Below, piece by piece: positions 35,817-44,992 of a DNA stretch of 64,000 nucleotides. A program made the translations under genes and the position numbers. The notes beneath the pieces were generated by a model that saw only the letters and a list, made by a program, of their open reading frames with translations, searched no databases and was not told the origin of the DNA. Numbering within the stretch: position 1 is the stretch's first letter; the number at the start of each line of letters is the position of its first letter. Source of the stretch: Mesonia aquimarina (GTDB taxonomy: Bacteria > Bacteroidota > Bacteroidia > Flavobacteriales > Flavobacteriaceae); contig NZ_RCNV01000001.1 of NCBI RefSeq assembly GCF_003667275.1, positions 620,001 to 684,000 of the forward strand, written 5' to 3'.

Positions 35817-37013
35817 ATGAACCCTTCAGCTTCCGGATGGATTAATAAGCATTTTCCTGTTTCTATAGATTTTGCGAAAGAGCATATATCTGAGGAGAAT
35901 TTTTACGGACAATTGCGTGAAACCGGATTTTTGTATGCTAACAGTGTAACTACATTCACTTATAAAAATAGACAAGTTGAACTAGACTGGACTACAGAGG
36001 AGCTTACAAAAATTAATCTTTTTGATAGTTTAGTCTATATATATACGAAAGAAAAAACTGATGCTTCTAAAGAAGATTGTATAAACACGATAATTGATTT
36101 TTATAAAAAATTAGAGAAACAAAATAAGTCTTTTTTTAAAATTTCATTCTTTAAAAATTCAGCAGAAGAAAAATTAGAAAAAATTCTTCATCATAGAATT
36201 CAGACTAATAAATCTGTATTTCAAAAAAATTTTAGTAACATAATTACCAATGCACTATTATTTATAGATGTACTCGCTTTTCAGCATTTTTTATCAACTT
36301 CAAAAAATCCTTTTTCATACAGTCAAGAATTAGAAGGGCTGTTAACCAATACTATTTATTTAGCTTTTCAAGAAAAAGGAATTCAAAGTAAATATGAAAA
36401 ATTGATTTTAAAACTGCTTCAAAATTCCTTACGCTATACAGCTATAGATCAACAATATTTAGATTTTGAAGAGTTAAATTTTTCGGTACTGCAACATCAG
36501 TTTGAAAAAAATTACCTGCTAGATTTATCGTGCATTAGTGTTTATAGTGATGAAGAGTTAGAAAAAAATGAGTTCCTTTTTTTAAAAAAATTAAATAAAG
36601 AACTTTTATTTCCTAACGACAAATTGCTAGTTAGCATAAAATATATGGTTGCTTTTTTGAAAAAACATAAAGGTGAAATTTCCTATTTTAGTTATAGCAA
36701 CGCGGTAAAACACTTTTACAATAATACCAACCGAATGGTGAGTGTTTTAATTCTTAGAAACAAAAAACGCTTACTACAAGAGTTAAATGAAAGTAGAGAG
36801 TTGGTTATTCTTTTACATAAATCTAGCAAAACCGATTTAAATGAAACCGAAAAACAGAAGGTTAAAAATCAGTTGTTAGACATTTGCAAATCGGTGCCTT
36901 CTTTAGCTATTTTCATTTTACCCGGCGGAAGCGTTTTATTACCCATTCTCATTAAATTTATTCCGCAGTTATTACCTTCTGCTTTTAATGAAAATAGAAT
37001 TGAAAAGCCTTAA
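35817..37013 (+). CDS. LETM1-related protein (biofilm-associated family in Flavobacteriaceae)
   Basis: This 398-residue protein is mostly helical and has no signal peptide. The C-terminal segment SVPSLAIFILPGGSVLLPIL resembles the conserved part of the LETM1 domain of mitochondrial proteins. Flavobacterial homologs carry the label LETM1-related biofilm-associated protein. The hydrophobic C-terminal stretch may embed in the membrane. TAGATTTG at 35764-35771 fits a -7 promoter motif. The gene overlaps the end of the convergent response-regulator gene by four bases. The function is inferred from family naming only. Confidence 0.6.
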   Translation: MNPSASGWINKHFPVSIDFAKEHISEENFYGQLRETGFLYANSVTTFTYKNRQVELDWTTEELTKINLFDSLVYIYTKEKTDASKEDCINTIIDFYKKLEKQNKSFFKISFFKNSAEEKLEKILHHRIQTNKSVFQKNFSNIITNALLFIDVLAFQHFLSTSKNPFSYSQELEGLLTNTIYLAFQEKGIQSKYEKLILKLLQNSLRYTAIDQQYLDFEELNFSVLQHQFEKNYLLDLSCISVYSDEELEKNEFLFLKKLNKELLFPNDKLLVSIKYMVAFLKKHKGEISYFSYSNAVKHFYNNTNRMVSVLILRNKKRLLQELNESRELVILLHKSSKTDLNETEKQKVKNQLLDICKSVPSLAIFILPGGSVLLPILIKFIPQLLPSAFNENRIEKP

Positions 37014-37767
37014 TTTGCTAACCAATTTTTAAACTCTTTTACGCGCTCTCGGCTTACAATAATTTCTTGCTCATTGCTTTTTAATAGAAGTTTTAAGCGA
37101 CTGTTGCTGTAAGCCAGAATGTCTTCTATGTAATTGATATTTACAAAAAATTGACGGCTTACTCTAAAAAATAAATCAGGATTTAATTCGCTTTCCAGAC
37201 TTTCTAAACTCGTATCGAGTAAATAATTTCTATTGTCTAAGGTTTGTAAATACGTTCCTTTATTTTCGCTAAAAAAACAGGCTATTTCTTCTACAGGAAC
37301 CATTTTTAAGTGCGAACCTATTTTAGTTACAAAACGTTTTTTAAAATTTTGTGTATTATTTTTTTCAGAAATTAATTGCTGAAGGTTTGAAATCTGCTCT
37401 GTAAACTGCTGATCTAAATTGTTATTTTTCTTAAATTTTTCGACTGCATTTTTTAATTCATCTTCATCTATCGGTTTCAATAAATAATCAATGCTGTTTA
37501 ATTTAAAAGCTTTAATGGCATATTCATCGTAAGCAGTGGTAAAAATTATTGCGCTGTTTACAGAAACCTCATCAAAAATTTCAAAAGAAAGTCCGTCGCT
37601 TAATTGCACATCTAAAAAATTAAATCGGGTTCCGGATTTTCTAAAAACCACTCTATTGACTGATTTACAGAGTGCAATAGAACCTCAACATCTACATCAA
37701 GCTTAGACAACATTCGTTGCAAGCGTCTTGCCGAAGGCTTTTCATCTTCAATTATTAGTACTCTCAT
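37010..37767 (-). pseudogene. LytTR-family response regulator, frameshifted in the receiver domain
   Basis: Translation from ATG 37767 gives MRVLIIEDEKPSARRLQRML, a normal receiver start, on to EPDLIF and then a TAG stop. The remaining receiver with the phospho-acceptor Asp in FLDVQLSDG, and the whole LytTR DNA-binding domain, lie in another frame up to 37010. One extra base in the A6 run at 37614-37619 (T6 on the coding strand) would restore a 252-residue protein of normal length. The rest is undamaged, which suggests either a very recent lesion or a sequence error. It lies three bases after the 2TM gene of the kinase operon. Confidence 0.8.
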
Positions 37768-37770
37768 AAC

Positions 37771-38079
37771 TTATTCCCAACGTTGTTGCATTTCTTTTTC
37801 TTCCTCTTCTTTTAAATATTGCTGTACTTTTTTCTCTTCCCAGCGTTTATCAAAAAAAGGATTAATTCTAAAAACGTTTGCAGCCTGAAAAGCAATACCA
37901 ATTCCCCAACCTGCTGCCGGCCACAAAAACCAAGGATAACTTGTATCGCTAAACACAAAATTTACAATCGCTAAAAAACCAATAACCAGCACATATACAA
38001 TTAAATGAATGTAAAAATCTTTCAGTTCTTTTACGCGTTCTTTCGCTTCGTAATAACGTTTTTCGTAGTTCGGTTCCAT
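37771..38079 (-). CDS. 2TM-domain protein
   Basis: This 102-residue membrane protein has the 2TM signature: a charged N-terminus (YEAKERVKELKDFYIHLIVY), two helices at about 27-45 and 50-70, then NPFFDKRWEEKKVQQYL. Such proteins are commonly encoded next to LytS/LytTR pairs in Flavobacteriaceae. A homologous domain is fused to the kinase encoded directly upstream. It lies two bases after the kinase gene and three bases before the regulator gene, so all three are one operon. It may modulate the kinase. Confidence 0.85.
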   Translation of the reverse strand: MEPNYEKRYYEAKERVKELKDFYIHLIVYVLVIGFLAIVNFVFSDTSYPWFLWPAAGWGIGIAFQAANVFRINPFFDKRWEEKKVQQYLKEEEEKEMQQRWE

Positions 38080-38081
38080 AA

Positions 38082-39431
38082 TTAATTGTTTTTATCGTTA
38101 TTCATAAATTCCTTTATTTTTCGCTCTTCCCACTTTTTTGAAAAGAATGGGTTCTTATCAAACGTATCTACATAATGGTAAGCCACTCCAAATCCCCAAC
38201 CAAATGCAGGAAAAAGAAACCATAAAAAATCGAGTCCGTTACTCATATAATTCACAAAAAACAAAAACGGAATAATAATGACGTAAGCCGTTAAGTTGCT
38301 ATAGAAGTCTTTTTCTTCTTTTACACGGTTTTGAGCGATAGAATATTTATTCATAGTATCTAATTTTGATTGATTTATTAAGCGTTTATCAATTGCTCCT
38401 ACTTTTTTAGTGAGTAGCGGTAATTTTATCTCGAAACTTTTTTTGGTTGAATTAATCGAAACTTTTCTACTTGTTAAAAGTTCATAACGCTGCTGAATAT
38501 TTTGCAGTCCTACGCCGGCTCCTTTTTGAATTACTGATTTTTTTTGAAGCTTATTTTTAATAATTAATTCATCATCGTCTTCAACAATTTCTATCACCAA
38601 AGGTTTTTCGGTTGAAACAATATTATGCTTCACCGCGTTTTCAAGCAATAATTGAAGCGATAACGGAACTATTTTAGCTTCTGGATTCTTTAAATTCTCA
38701 GGTAAAACACATTGTATACTATTTTCAAAACGCGTTTTTAAAAGACTTAAATAGGTTTCCGCAAATCGCAACTCCTCCTCCAAACTAACCAATTCTTTAT
38801 TTTTTTGCTCTAAAACATAACGATAAACTTTAGATAAAGAAGCGGTAAATTTTTGAGCCGCAGCCGGATTTTCATCAATTAAAGCACTTAAAACATTTAA
38901 GCTGTTGAATAAAAAATGTGGATCTAACTGATTTTTTAAAGCATCAAATTTTGCTGAAGCGGTTCCGGCAATTATTTTCTGCTCGGTAACTTTATTATCT
39001 TGAATTTTTTTGTAGAAATAAAAAGCGTGAAAAAACAAACTCACAATTGCCGATAAAAGCAACGGAAAAAAATAATTAGAAATACTTTCTTCTGCTAAAA
39101 ACTCTGTAAAACTGTAGCGATCTCTAATTAAAACTAAATGAAATGCTCTACAAACCCCAAATGCAAACGTTGTTAATAAAACAGAACCAAAAACGCCAAC
39201 AATAAAACGCAACTTCCCTTGTGTGCTCCAATCTAACTTTTTTTCGAGCCAAAAAAAGAACACAAAATTTACTACGGTCAACACAAAAGCATACACAAAA
39301 TTAATGAGCATCCCTTCAAAGTCTAACAAAACAGATGTTTTAAATCCTGAAAAAACAAAACTTAACAATACAATTATCAGCGTGACAATTAAGGCTACTC
39401 GAGCTAATATTTTAATAGGTTTTAGTTTCAT
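38082..39431 (-). CDS. LytS-type sensor histidine kinase fused to a C-terminal 2TM domain
   Basis: This 449-residue protein has four N-terminal helices (residues ~8-30, 42-61, 77-98, 117-141) followed by the His_kinase motif DPHFLFNSLN with His172 and the ATPase motif LLENAVKHN and GAGVGLQNIQQRY. The kinase ends near LPLLTKK at about residue 341. A linker then joins a full 2TM domain that begins with its own Met at residue 360. In related loci that domain is a separate gene. If the A6 run (T6 on the + strand at 38403-38408) had one base less, a TAG would end the kinase right after LPLLTKK. The fusion may be real or a homopolymer effect. Confidence 0.85.
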   Translation of the reverse strand: MKLKPIKILARVALIVTLIIVLLSFVFSGFKTSVLLDFEGMLINFVYAFVLTVVNFVFFFWLEKKLDWSTQGKLRFIVGVFGSVLLTTFAFGVCRAFHLVLIRDRYSFTEFLAEESISNYFFPLLLSAIVSLFFHAFYFYKKIQDNKVTEQKIIAGTASAKFDALKNQLDPHFLFNSLNVLSALIDENPAAAQKFTASLSKVYRYVLEQKNKELVSLEEELRFAETYLSLLKTRFENSIQCVLPENLKNPEAKIVPLSLQLLLENAVKHNIVSTEKPLVIEIVEDDDELIIKNKLQKKSVIQKGAGVGLQNIQQRYELLTSRKVSINSTKKSFEIKLPLLTKKVGAIDKRLINQSKLDTMNKYSIAQNRVKEEKDFYSNLTAYVIIIPFLFFVNYMSNGLDFLWFLFPAFGWGFGVAYHYVDTFDKNPFFSKKWEERKIKEFMNNDKNN

Positions 39432-39717
39432 AAATTATTTCTTAACAAGATACAAAATGTTCTGTTTCTCCCACAAAGATGGCGCAAGTAGCCAATTACA
39501 CAAACAAATTATTACTCAGTTGTTATATTTAATAGCTGAACTGTACTCACCAACACAGCTATGTTAATTTTCGGATAACTTGATATATTCTAAAGGTTAA
39601 AACACTTCAAAAAAGGGCACTGTTTTATAATTAAATAAAACTAAGATAATCTTCAGTTGAAGCTTTTTTAAAAACCTAAAACTACTTTTGAAGCCATAAA
39701 AACTAAAGCAAAATATT

Positions 39718-41943
39718 ATGAAAAAAACTTACCTTAGTTTAGCTATGTTTTTCACCTGCATTGGTCTATTTACCAATAACATTCATGCAAGTGAAATTTT
39801 AGATGCTAACAAAAAAATCACTTCTTACGTTCAAACCACTCCAGAGATCAATTTTGATGATGCTTACATCAGCGTAAATGAAACTGATGGAACAGCTACT
39901 TTAACGATTTCAATTTCAGCATTACCACAAAATGACGCTACGGTAGATGTTTCTGTTTTATTAAATGAAAGTACTGCAGTAGACGGGCAACATTACACTT
40001 ACACAAATGAAACACTTAGCTTTACCACAAGCGGTAGTTTAACAAAAAGTATTACTATTTCTATTCCAAATAACAGCGATGCGCAACCAGATACTTTATT
40101 GGCATTAGAACTAAGCAATGCTACAAACGCTACTTTGGGCGATACTAATTTAAGTGTGGTTTACATATTAGATGATGAAATGCATGCTCCAACAGCTACC
40201 AATGAATTAGGAATTAATTTCGCAACAAGTTATGCTATCACCGGTGCAAATCCAGGTTCAGAAATAGTAGCTCACGATCCTTCTACAGAGCGTTTATTCG
40301 TGATGAACAGCGGAAATGCTTCTATAGAAATTTTAGATTTTAGTAATCCGTTAAATATAAGTACCATTTCTACAATAGATTTATCAAGTTACGGAGATAG
40401 CGGAACAAGTGTAGATTTTTATAACGGAACTGTAGCTGCAACAGCTGTACCTGATGCTGTTGGACAAAACGGAACAATCGTATTTATGGATACTAATGGA
40501 ACCGTGATTTCTACAGTTGAAGCGGGTGCGCTGCCGGATATGATTAGTTTTACACCAGACGGAACTAAACTGTTGGTTGCGAATGAAGGAGAGCCAGAAA
40601 GTGACTACAGCATAGATCCTGAAGGAACAATATCTATAATCGATTTAACTGGCGGTATTGCTAACCTTACACAAGCAAATGTAACTACCTTAGATTTTAA
40701 TGCTTTCGATTCGCAAAAGGCTCAATTGCAAAGTCAAGATATCCGTTTATTTGGACCAAATGCCAGTGTTTCTCAAGATTTAGAGCCAGAATATATTACG
40801 GTATCTGCAGATTCTCAAATGGCTTGGGTAAGCCTTCAAGAAAATAATGCAATTGCTGCAATAGATTTATCTGCTATGCAAATTACCGATATTTTCCCAA
40901 TGGGATTAAAAGATCACAGTTTACCGGAAAATGCTTTAGATACTTCTAACGAGCAAGATTTTATATTTATGGCAACTTGGCCAATCAAAGGTATGTACAT
41001 GCCAGATGCTATTGCCAATTACACGATAAATGGAACTACTTATTATGTAACAGCTAACGAAGGTGATGCTAGAGAATATGATGCTATTGAGGAAGAAGTA
41101 AATTTAGAGGATATTACGTTAGATGCAAATATGTTTCCTAACCAAGCTTTTCTTGAAATTGAAGAAAATTTAGGAAAAATTAACCTAACCTCAGAAAATG
41201 GTGATACTGACAATGATAGTGAGTATGAAGAAATTCACGTTTTTGGAGGAAGATCTTTCAGTATTTATAACGCTTCAACCGGAACACAAGTTTTTGACAG
41301 CGGCTCTGATTTTGAACGTATCTTAGAAGAAGACCCCACCTATAGCGCAATTTTTAACGCTACAGATGACGAAAACGAATTGAAAAACCGTAGTGATAAT
41401 AAAGGACCAGAACCTGAAGCGGTAATTGTAAAAGAAATAAATAATAAATTTTATGCATTCATTGGTTTAGAGCGTGTTGGCGGATTTATGGTTTATAATA
41501 TTACTGACCCAAATGCACCAATTTTTGAAGGTTACTATAACAACAGAAGTACTGTAGATGGACAAGAAGGTGATGAAATTCAAGGAGATTTAGCGCCAGA
41601 AAGTATTGTTTATGTTGCTCCTGAAGATAATTCAGAAGATAAGGGTTTAATTGTAATTGCAAATGAAGTTAGCGCTACTATTAGTGTTTATACTTTAGAC
41701 AATGTATTACTTTTTACTGATCGTTTTACAAAACAAGCTGAAAATTTTGTTCTTTATCCAAATCCTGTAAAAGGAGAAAAAGTGTTTTTTAACCAACCAA
41801 CAACATTTGACCTTTTTGATATCCAAGGAAGAAAAATTTTAAGTGCAAAAAATGCAACTTACATAAGCACTGCAAATTTAACTTCTGGAACTTATATTGT
41901 AAGAAATCTACAAGGACAAACTCAAAAATTACTTGTTGAATAA
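39718..41943 (+). CDS. Secreted choice-of-anchor I protein with Calx-beta and T9SS sorting domains
   Basis: This 741-residue protein has a signal peptide (about 1-24). A Calx-beta-like domain (about 35-155, EINFDDAYISVNETDGTATL) comes first, then a propeller-like choice-of-anchor I region (about 165-660) with LFVMNSGNASIEILDFSNP, LLVANEGEPESDY and YVTANEGDAREYD blocks. The end is a type A T9SS sorting domain (LYPNPVKGEKVFF... to KLLVE). The type IX secretion system would carry it across the outer membrane. Related proteins are often annotated as phosphatase-like or phytase-like, but no such active site is evident. The 286 bases upstream hold no clear feature apart from a weak T-rich hairpin near 39651-39668. 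Confidence 0.88.
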   Translation: MKKTYLSLAMFFTCIGLFTNNIHASEILDANKKITSYVQTTPEINFDDAYISVNETDGTATLTISISALPQNDATVDVSVLLNESTAVDGQHYTYTNETLSFTTSGSLTKSITISIPNNSDAQPDTLLALELSNATNATLGDTNLSVVYILDDEMHAPTATNELGINFATSYAITGANPGSEIVAHDPSTERLFVMNSGNASIEILDFSNPLNISTISTIDLSSYGDSGTSVDFYNGTVAATAVPDAVGQNGTIVFMDTNGTVISTVEAGALPDMISFTPDGTKLLVANEGEPESDYSIDPEGTISIIDLTGGIANLTQANVTTLDFNAFDSQKAQLQSQDIRLFGPNASVSQDLEPEYITVSADSQMAWVSLQENNAIAAIDLSAMQITDIFPMGLKDHSLPENALDTSNEQDFIFMATWPIKGMYMPDAIANYTINGTTYYVTANEGDAREYDAIEEEVNLEDITLDANMFPNQAFLEIEENLGKINLTSENGDTDNDSEYEEIHVFGGRSFSIYNASTGTQVFDSGSDFERILEEDPTYSAIFNATDDENELKNRSDNKGPEPEAVIVKEINNKFYAFIGLERVGGFMVYNITDPNAPIFEGYYNNRSTVDGQEGDEIQGDLAPESIVYVAPEDNSEDKGLIVIANEVSATISVYTLDNVLLFTDRFTKQAENFVLYPNPVKGEKVFFNQPTTFDLFDIQGRKILSAKNATYISTANLTSGTYIVRNLQGQTQKLLVE

Positions 41944-41990
41944 ATCGTAATATTATCAACTAAAACTTTTTAACCAACTTTTTTATAACC

Positions 41991-42022
41991 AACCACCGAT
42001 TTTTTTATCGGTGGTTTTTTTT
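41991..42022 (+). terminator. Rho-independent terminator after T9SS protein
   Basis: AACCACCGAT/ATCGGTGGTT with a T6 loop and eight T following. Confidence 0.85.
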
Positions 42023-42174
42023 ATTCATCCGTAGTTTTTCTTTCCTAAAAAATTCATCTTTGTAAAAAAACTTAAAGCAATTCTATTATCGGTTTTAAAA
42101 CACATCAAAAAAGATCTGCTTTTCCATTAGTTGTGATCTATGTAATACATCTTCTGTTTACTTATCACATAATT

Positions 42175-42663
42175 ATGGAAGATAAGAATTCTGTTTACAT
42201 CAGCCTTTTAACAATGTTTATTACTTTACTGATGTCTATAGGGTATTTATACTTATTTCAGAAAAATAAAAAAATAAAACTTGGCAATCCTCTATTAATT
42301 TTAGCTGTTTTAATTGGGGCTTTGCTTACCACTTACCTCAACATCAACCTAGGATTAGGAGTAGTAATTGGATCTGCAGCAGTAGGCGTTATGGGTTCTT
42401 TTATACCAAAAAATTGGCCTAAAAAAAATGAAGGAAATCAATTTCAAACAGCTATTTACTGTGGTTCTTTTATAGGAATGTGTCAACCGCTAACAGAAAA
42501 CCATTATGTTTTTATTGGTTTTGCTTCAATATTAAGTGGGATCATGTTTTGTATTTCTCTGCAAAATCTAAATGGTTTTGGTGGTAAATTAGGAACACTA
42601 GCCTTTGTTGGTGTTGCTTTAGCTGTTTTTTTAACCTTTATTTTTACAGGTGTATGGAATTAA
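42175..42663 (+). CDS. Membrane protein of a tandem paralogous pair (first member)
   Basis: The product has about 162 residues from ATG 42175; an in-frame GTG at 42133 would add 14 residues. It has about five hydrophobic helices. The C-terminal half contains YCGSFIGMCQPL and LNGFGGKLGTLAFVGVAL. The next gene has a matching layout with GASFVGM and FNGYGGGLGTAACISVLC, so the two are paralogs and probably act together, for example as a two-part channel or transporter. I do not recognise the family. The ORFs overlap by ten bases, which implies translational coupling. Confidence 0.65.
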   Translation: MEDKNSVYISLLTMFITLLMSIGYLYLFQKNKKIKLGNPLLILAVLIGALLTTYLNINLGLGVVIGSAAVGVMGSFIPKNWPKKNEGNQFQTAIYCGSFIGMCQPLTENHYVFIGFASILSGIMFCISLQNLNGFGGKLGTLAFVGVALAVFLTFIFTGVWN

Positions 42664-43067
42664 TAATTTACATAATTACGGGTATTATTGGAGCTATACT
42701 CCCCTATTTTTTAACAAGAAATACCAGTTTAGACGCAGTAAAAGCTTCAGCATTACCCTCTTTAATTTTAGGAATGATTTTTTATTTATTCCCTAATTTG
42801 GTTGATGATCATTTTCAAAAAAATATTCCACTCTTATTTTTTGGAGCTTCTTTTGTTGGTATGGTTTCTAAAAAAGTACTTCAAAAATATATGTATGTTG
42901 CTATTGCAGGAGTTCTATTTGCATTATTATATAAAAACTCAAGCAATTTTTTTAACGGATATGGCGGCGGATTAGGAACAGCTGCTTGCATTTCGGTATT
43001 ATGTGTTTTTGGACTAAAAAAATTAAAATCTTTAGCTCGTTTTTTTAGAATTCAACAAAAAAATTAA
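42654..43067 (+). CDS. Membrane protein of a tandem paralogous pair (second member)
   Basis: This 137-residue protein has about four or five hydrophobic helices, starting MELIIYIITGIIGAILPYFL. It shares the G-x-SFxGM and GxGGxLGT motifs and helix order with the product of the upstream gene, which it overlaps by ten bases. The N-terminal part looks shortened by about one helix compared with its partner. Its end overlaps the convergent NDH-2 gene by four bases. The function is unknown; pairing suggests a heteromeric membrane complex. Confidence 0.65.
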   Translation: MELIIYIITGIIGAILPYFLTRNTSLDAVKASALPSLILGMIFYLFPNLVDDHFQKNIPLLFFGASFVGMVSKKVLQKYMYVAIAGVLFALLYKNSSNFFNGYGGGLGTAACISVLCVFGLKKLKSLARFFRIQQKN

Positions 43068-44368
43068 TCCTCAGCAACTTTTTCCTTTTCTTTCTCACGT
43101 TTAAATGGTCTAATAATTAATCTAGCAGCACGATCAAAATTTATATAGCTATATGTCCAATTAAAAAATGTAATGATTCTATTTCTAAACCCCACTAAGA
43201 ACCATAAATGAACAAACATCCACACAAACCAAGCAAAAAAACCACCAAAACTAGAACGTTTTAAATCGACCACTGCTTTGTTTCTGCCAATGGTAGCCAT
43301 GGTTCCTTTATCTCTATATGAAAAAGGTTCTAGTTTTTTCTTCTCAACTAATCGCTTTAAATTTTTTGCCAAATGTTCTCCTTGTTGAATCGCCGGCTGT
43401 GCGACCATTGGATGACCTTTAGGGTAATCTTCACTTTTCATCAAGGCAATATCTCCAATGGCAAATACGGTTTCGTAATCTTTTATTTGATTAAAGACAT
43501 TTACTTCATAACGATTCGCTTTTTCAATTAATGAACTTCCATTAATTCCATTTACAGGCGCACCCGTTACGCCAGCACTCCAAATAAAGGTGCTGGTTTT
43601 AAATTCTAAATCTTGATTGGTTTTTACGGTAGTACCATCGTAATTTTCCACCATGGTATTTAGGTGAATTTTTACGCCTAAATCTTTTAAAAAATTTGAA
43701 GCTTTAGCTGATGATTTTTCACTCATCGGTGGTAAAACACGATCTAAACCTTCTAATAAATGAATTTTTATTTCACTAATATCTATATCAGGATAGTCTT
43801 TAGGCACTACATTATTCCTAACCTCTGCAATTGCACCACTCAATTCTACACCAGTTGGTCCTGCTCCGGCAATTACAAAATTTAATAAAGCTTTACGCGT
43901 TTCTTGATCTTTTGTAATGGTGGCTTCTTCGAGGTTTTCTAAAATTAAGCTTCTAATATTTAATGCTTGCGGAATGGTTTTCATCCACATTCCGTTTTTT
44001 TCAATACTTTCATTCCCAAAGAAATTGGTTTTAGAACCTGTAGCAATCACTAAATAATCATAAGTGAGCTCGCCAATACTAGTATGGATTGTGTTATGAT
44101 CGGGATCGACAGAAACTACTTCAGCTAGCCTAAAAAAAGCATTAGCTTTATTAGTAATAATTTTCCGTAACGGATAAGCTATAGAATCTGGCTCTAAACC
44201 TGAAGTAGAAACTTGATACAGTAAAGGCTGAAAAGTATGGTAATTCCGTTTATCTATTAATACTACCTGAAAACGCTTTGTTTTCATTAGATTTTTCACA
44301 AGATTTATTCCTGCAAAACCACCGCCAATAATTACTACGCGAGGTAAATCTGATTTAGGAATATTCAT
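43064..44368 (-). CDS. Type II NADH dehydrogenase (NAD(P)/FAD-dependent oxidoreductase)
   Basis: This 434-residue flavoprotein is a non-proton-pumping NADH:quinone oxidoreductase by family. The FAD Rossmann motif is VIIGGGFAGINLVKNL near residue 12. The NAD-binding motif is VIAGAGPTGVELSGAIAE near 165. The second FAD motif is FAIGDIALM near 310. The C-terminal hydrophobic stretch GGFFAWFVWMFVHLWFLVGF anchors it to the inner membrane. The quinone-site motif PAIQQGEHLAKN is present. Length is normal. Confidence 0.9.
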   Translation of the reverse strand: MNIPKSDLPRVVIIGGGFAGINLVKNLMKTKRFQVVLIDKRNYHTFQPLLYQVSTSGLEPDSIAYPLRKIITNKANAFFRLAEVVSVDPDHNTIHTSIGELTYDYLVIATGSKTNFFGNESIEKNGMWMKTIPQALNIRSLILENLEEATITKDQETRKALLNFVIAGAGPTGVELSGAIAEVRNNVVPKDYPDIDISEIKIHLLEGLDRVLPPMSEKSSAKASNFLKDLGVKIHLNTMVENYDGTTVKTNQDLEFKTSTFIWSAGVTGAPVNGINGSSLIEKANRYEVNVFNQIKDYETVFAIGDIALMKSEDYPKGHPMVAQPAIQQGEHLAKNLKRLVEKKKLEPFSYRDKGTMATIGRNKAVVDLKRSSFGGFFAWFVWMFVHLWFLVGFRNRIITFFNWTYSYINFDRAARLIIRPFKREKEKEKVAED

Positions 44369-44494
44369 AAGAAATATTTTAGTTCAAATTTAAGGAGCTT
44401 AAGACTATTTTTATGTTAGGGTTTCTATAATTTCTGATATAAATTGTAACAAATACAATAAAACATCTACTTACTTAATAACTAACTTAATTGT

Positions 44495-44989
44495 GTGACA
44501 AAGGAACTCGAAAATAGCTTTGTAGAACTGCTGGAAAAACACCAGAATATTGTGCATAAGGTCTGTAGAATTTATACAAATAGCCAAGATGCGCACAATG
44601 ACCTGTTTCAAGAAATAACCATTCAGCTATGGAAAGCTTATCCAAAATTTAGAGGAGAGGCAAAATTTAGCACTTGGATGTATCGTGTTGCGCTAAATAC
44701 CGCAATTACACTTTATAGAAAATCAAAAAGAAGGGTGAAAACTCAAGATTTTGACACTGTTCTTTTTAGAATAAAAGCTGAAGAATATGACGATACTACA
44801 GAGCAACAACTTAAAGTAATGTATGCTGCACTTCATGAATTAAATGATATTGATAAAGCTTTAGTTTTTTTATACCTAGAAGATAAAAACTATAATGAAA
44901 TTTCTGAAATGTTAGGAGTCAGCGAAGTTAACGCAAGAGTGAAAATGAATAGAATTAAGAAAAAGCTGAGAAGTATTTTAAATCCGTAA
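44495..44989 (+). CDS. RNA polymerase sigma factor, ECF subfamily (GTG start)
   Basis: This 164-residue ECF sigma factor has region 2 with DAHNDLFQEITIQLWKAYPKF and FSTWMYRVALNTAITLYRK, and region 4 with NYNEISEMLGVSEVNARVKMNRIKKKL. A TAA lies in frame 12 bases upstream, and the first plausible start is the GTG at 44495. It is followed four bases later by a four-helix membrane protein that is the usual companion of this sigma type in Flavobacteriaceae. Confidence 0.9.
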   Translation: MTKELENSFVELLEKHQNIVHKVCRIYTNSQDAHNDLFQEITIQLWKAYPKFRGEAKFSTWMYRVALNTAITLYRKSKRRVKTQDFDTVLFRIKAEEYDDTTEQQLKVMYAALHELNDIDKALVFLYLEDKNYNEISEMLGVSEVNARVKMNRIKKKLRSILNP

Positions 44990-44992
44990 AAA

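Noticed and set aside
39223-39567. 114-residue + strand open frame overlapping the kinase start and the gap after it
   Set aside because: It lies mostly antisense to the clear histidine kinase gene, and its product has no recognisable domain or signal.
39651-39668. CTTCAGTTGAAG followed by T6 as a terminator or attenuator before the T9SS protein
   Set aside because: The stem is only five pairs with almost no loop and there is no gene upstream on that strand to terminate; too weak to call.
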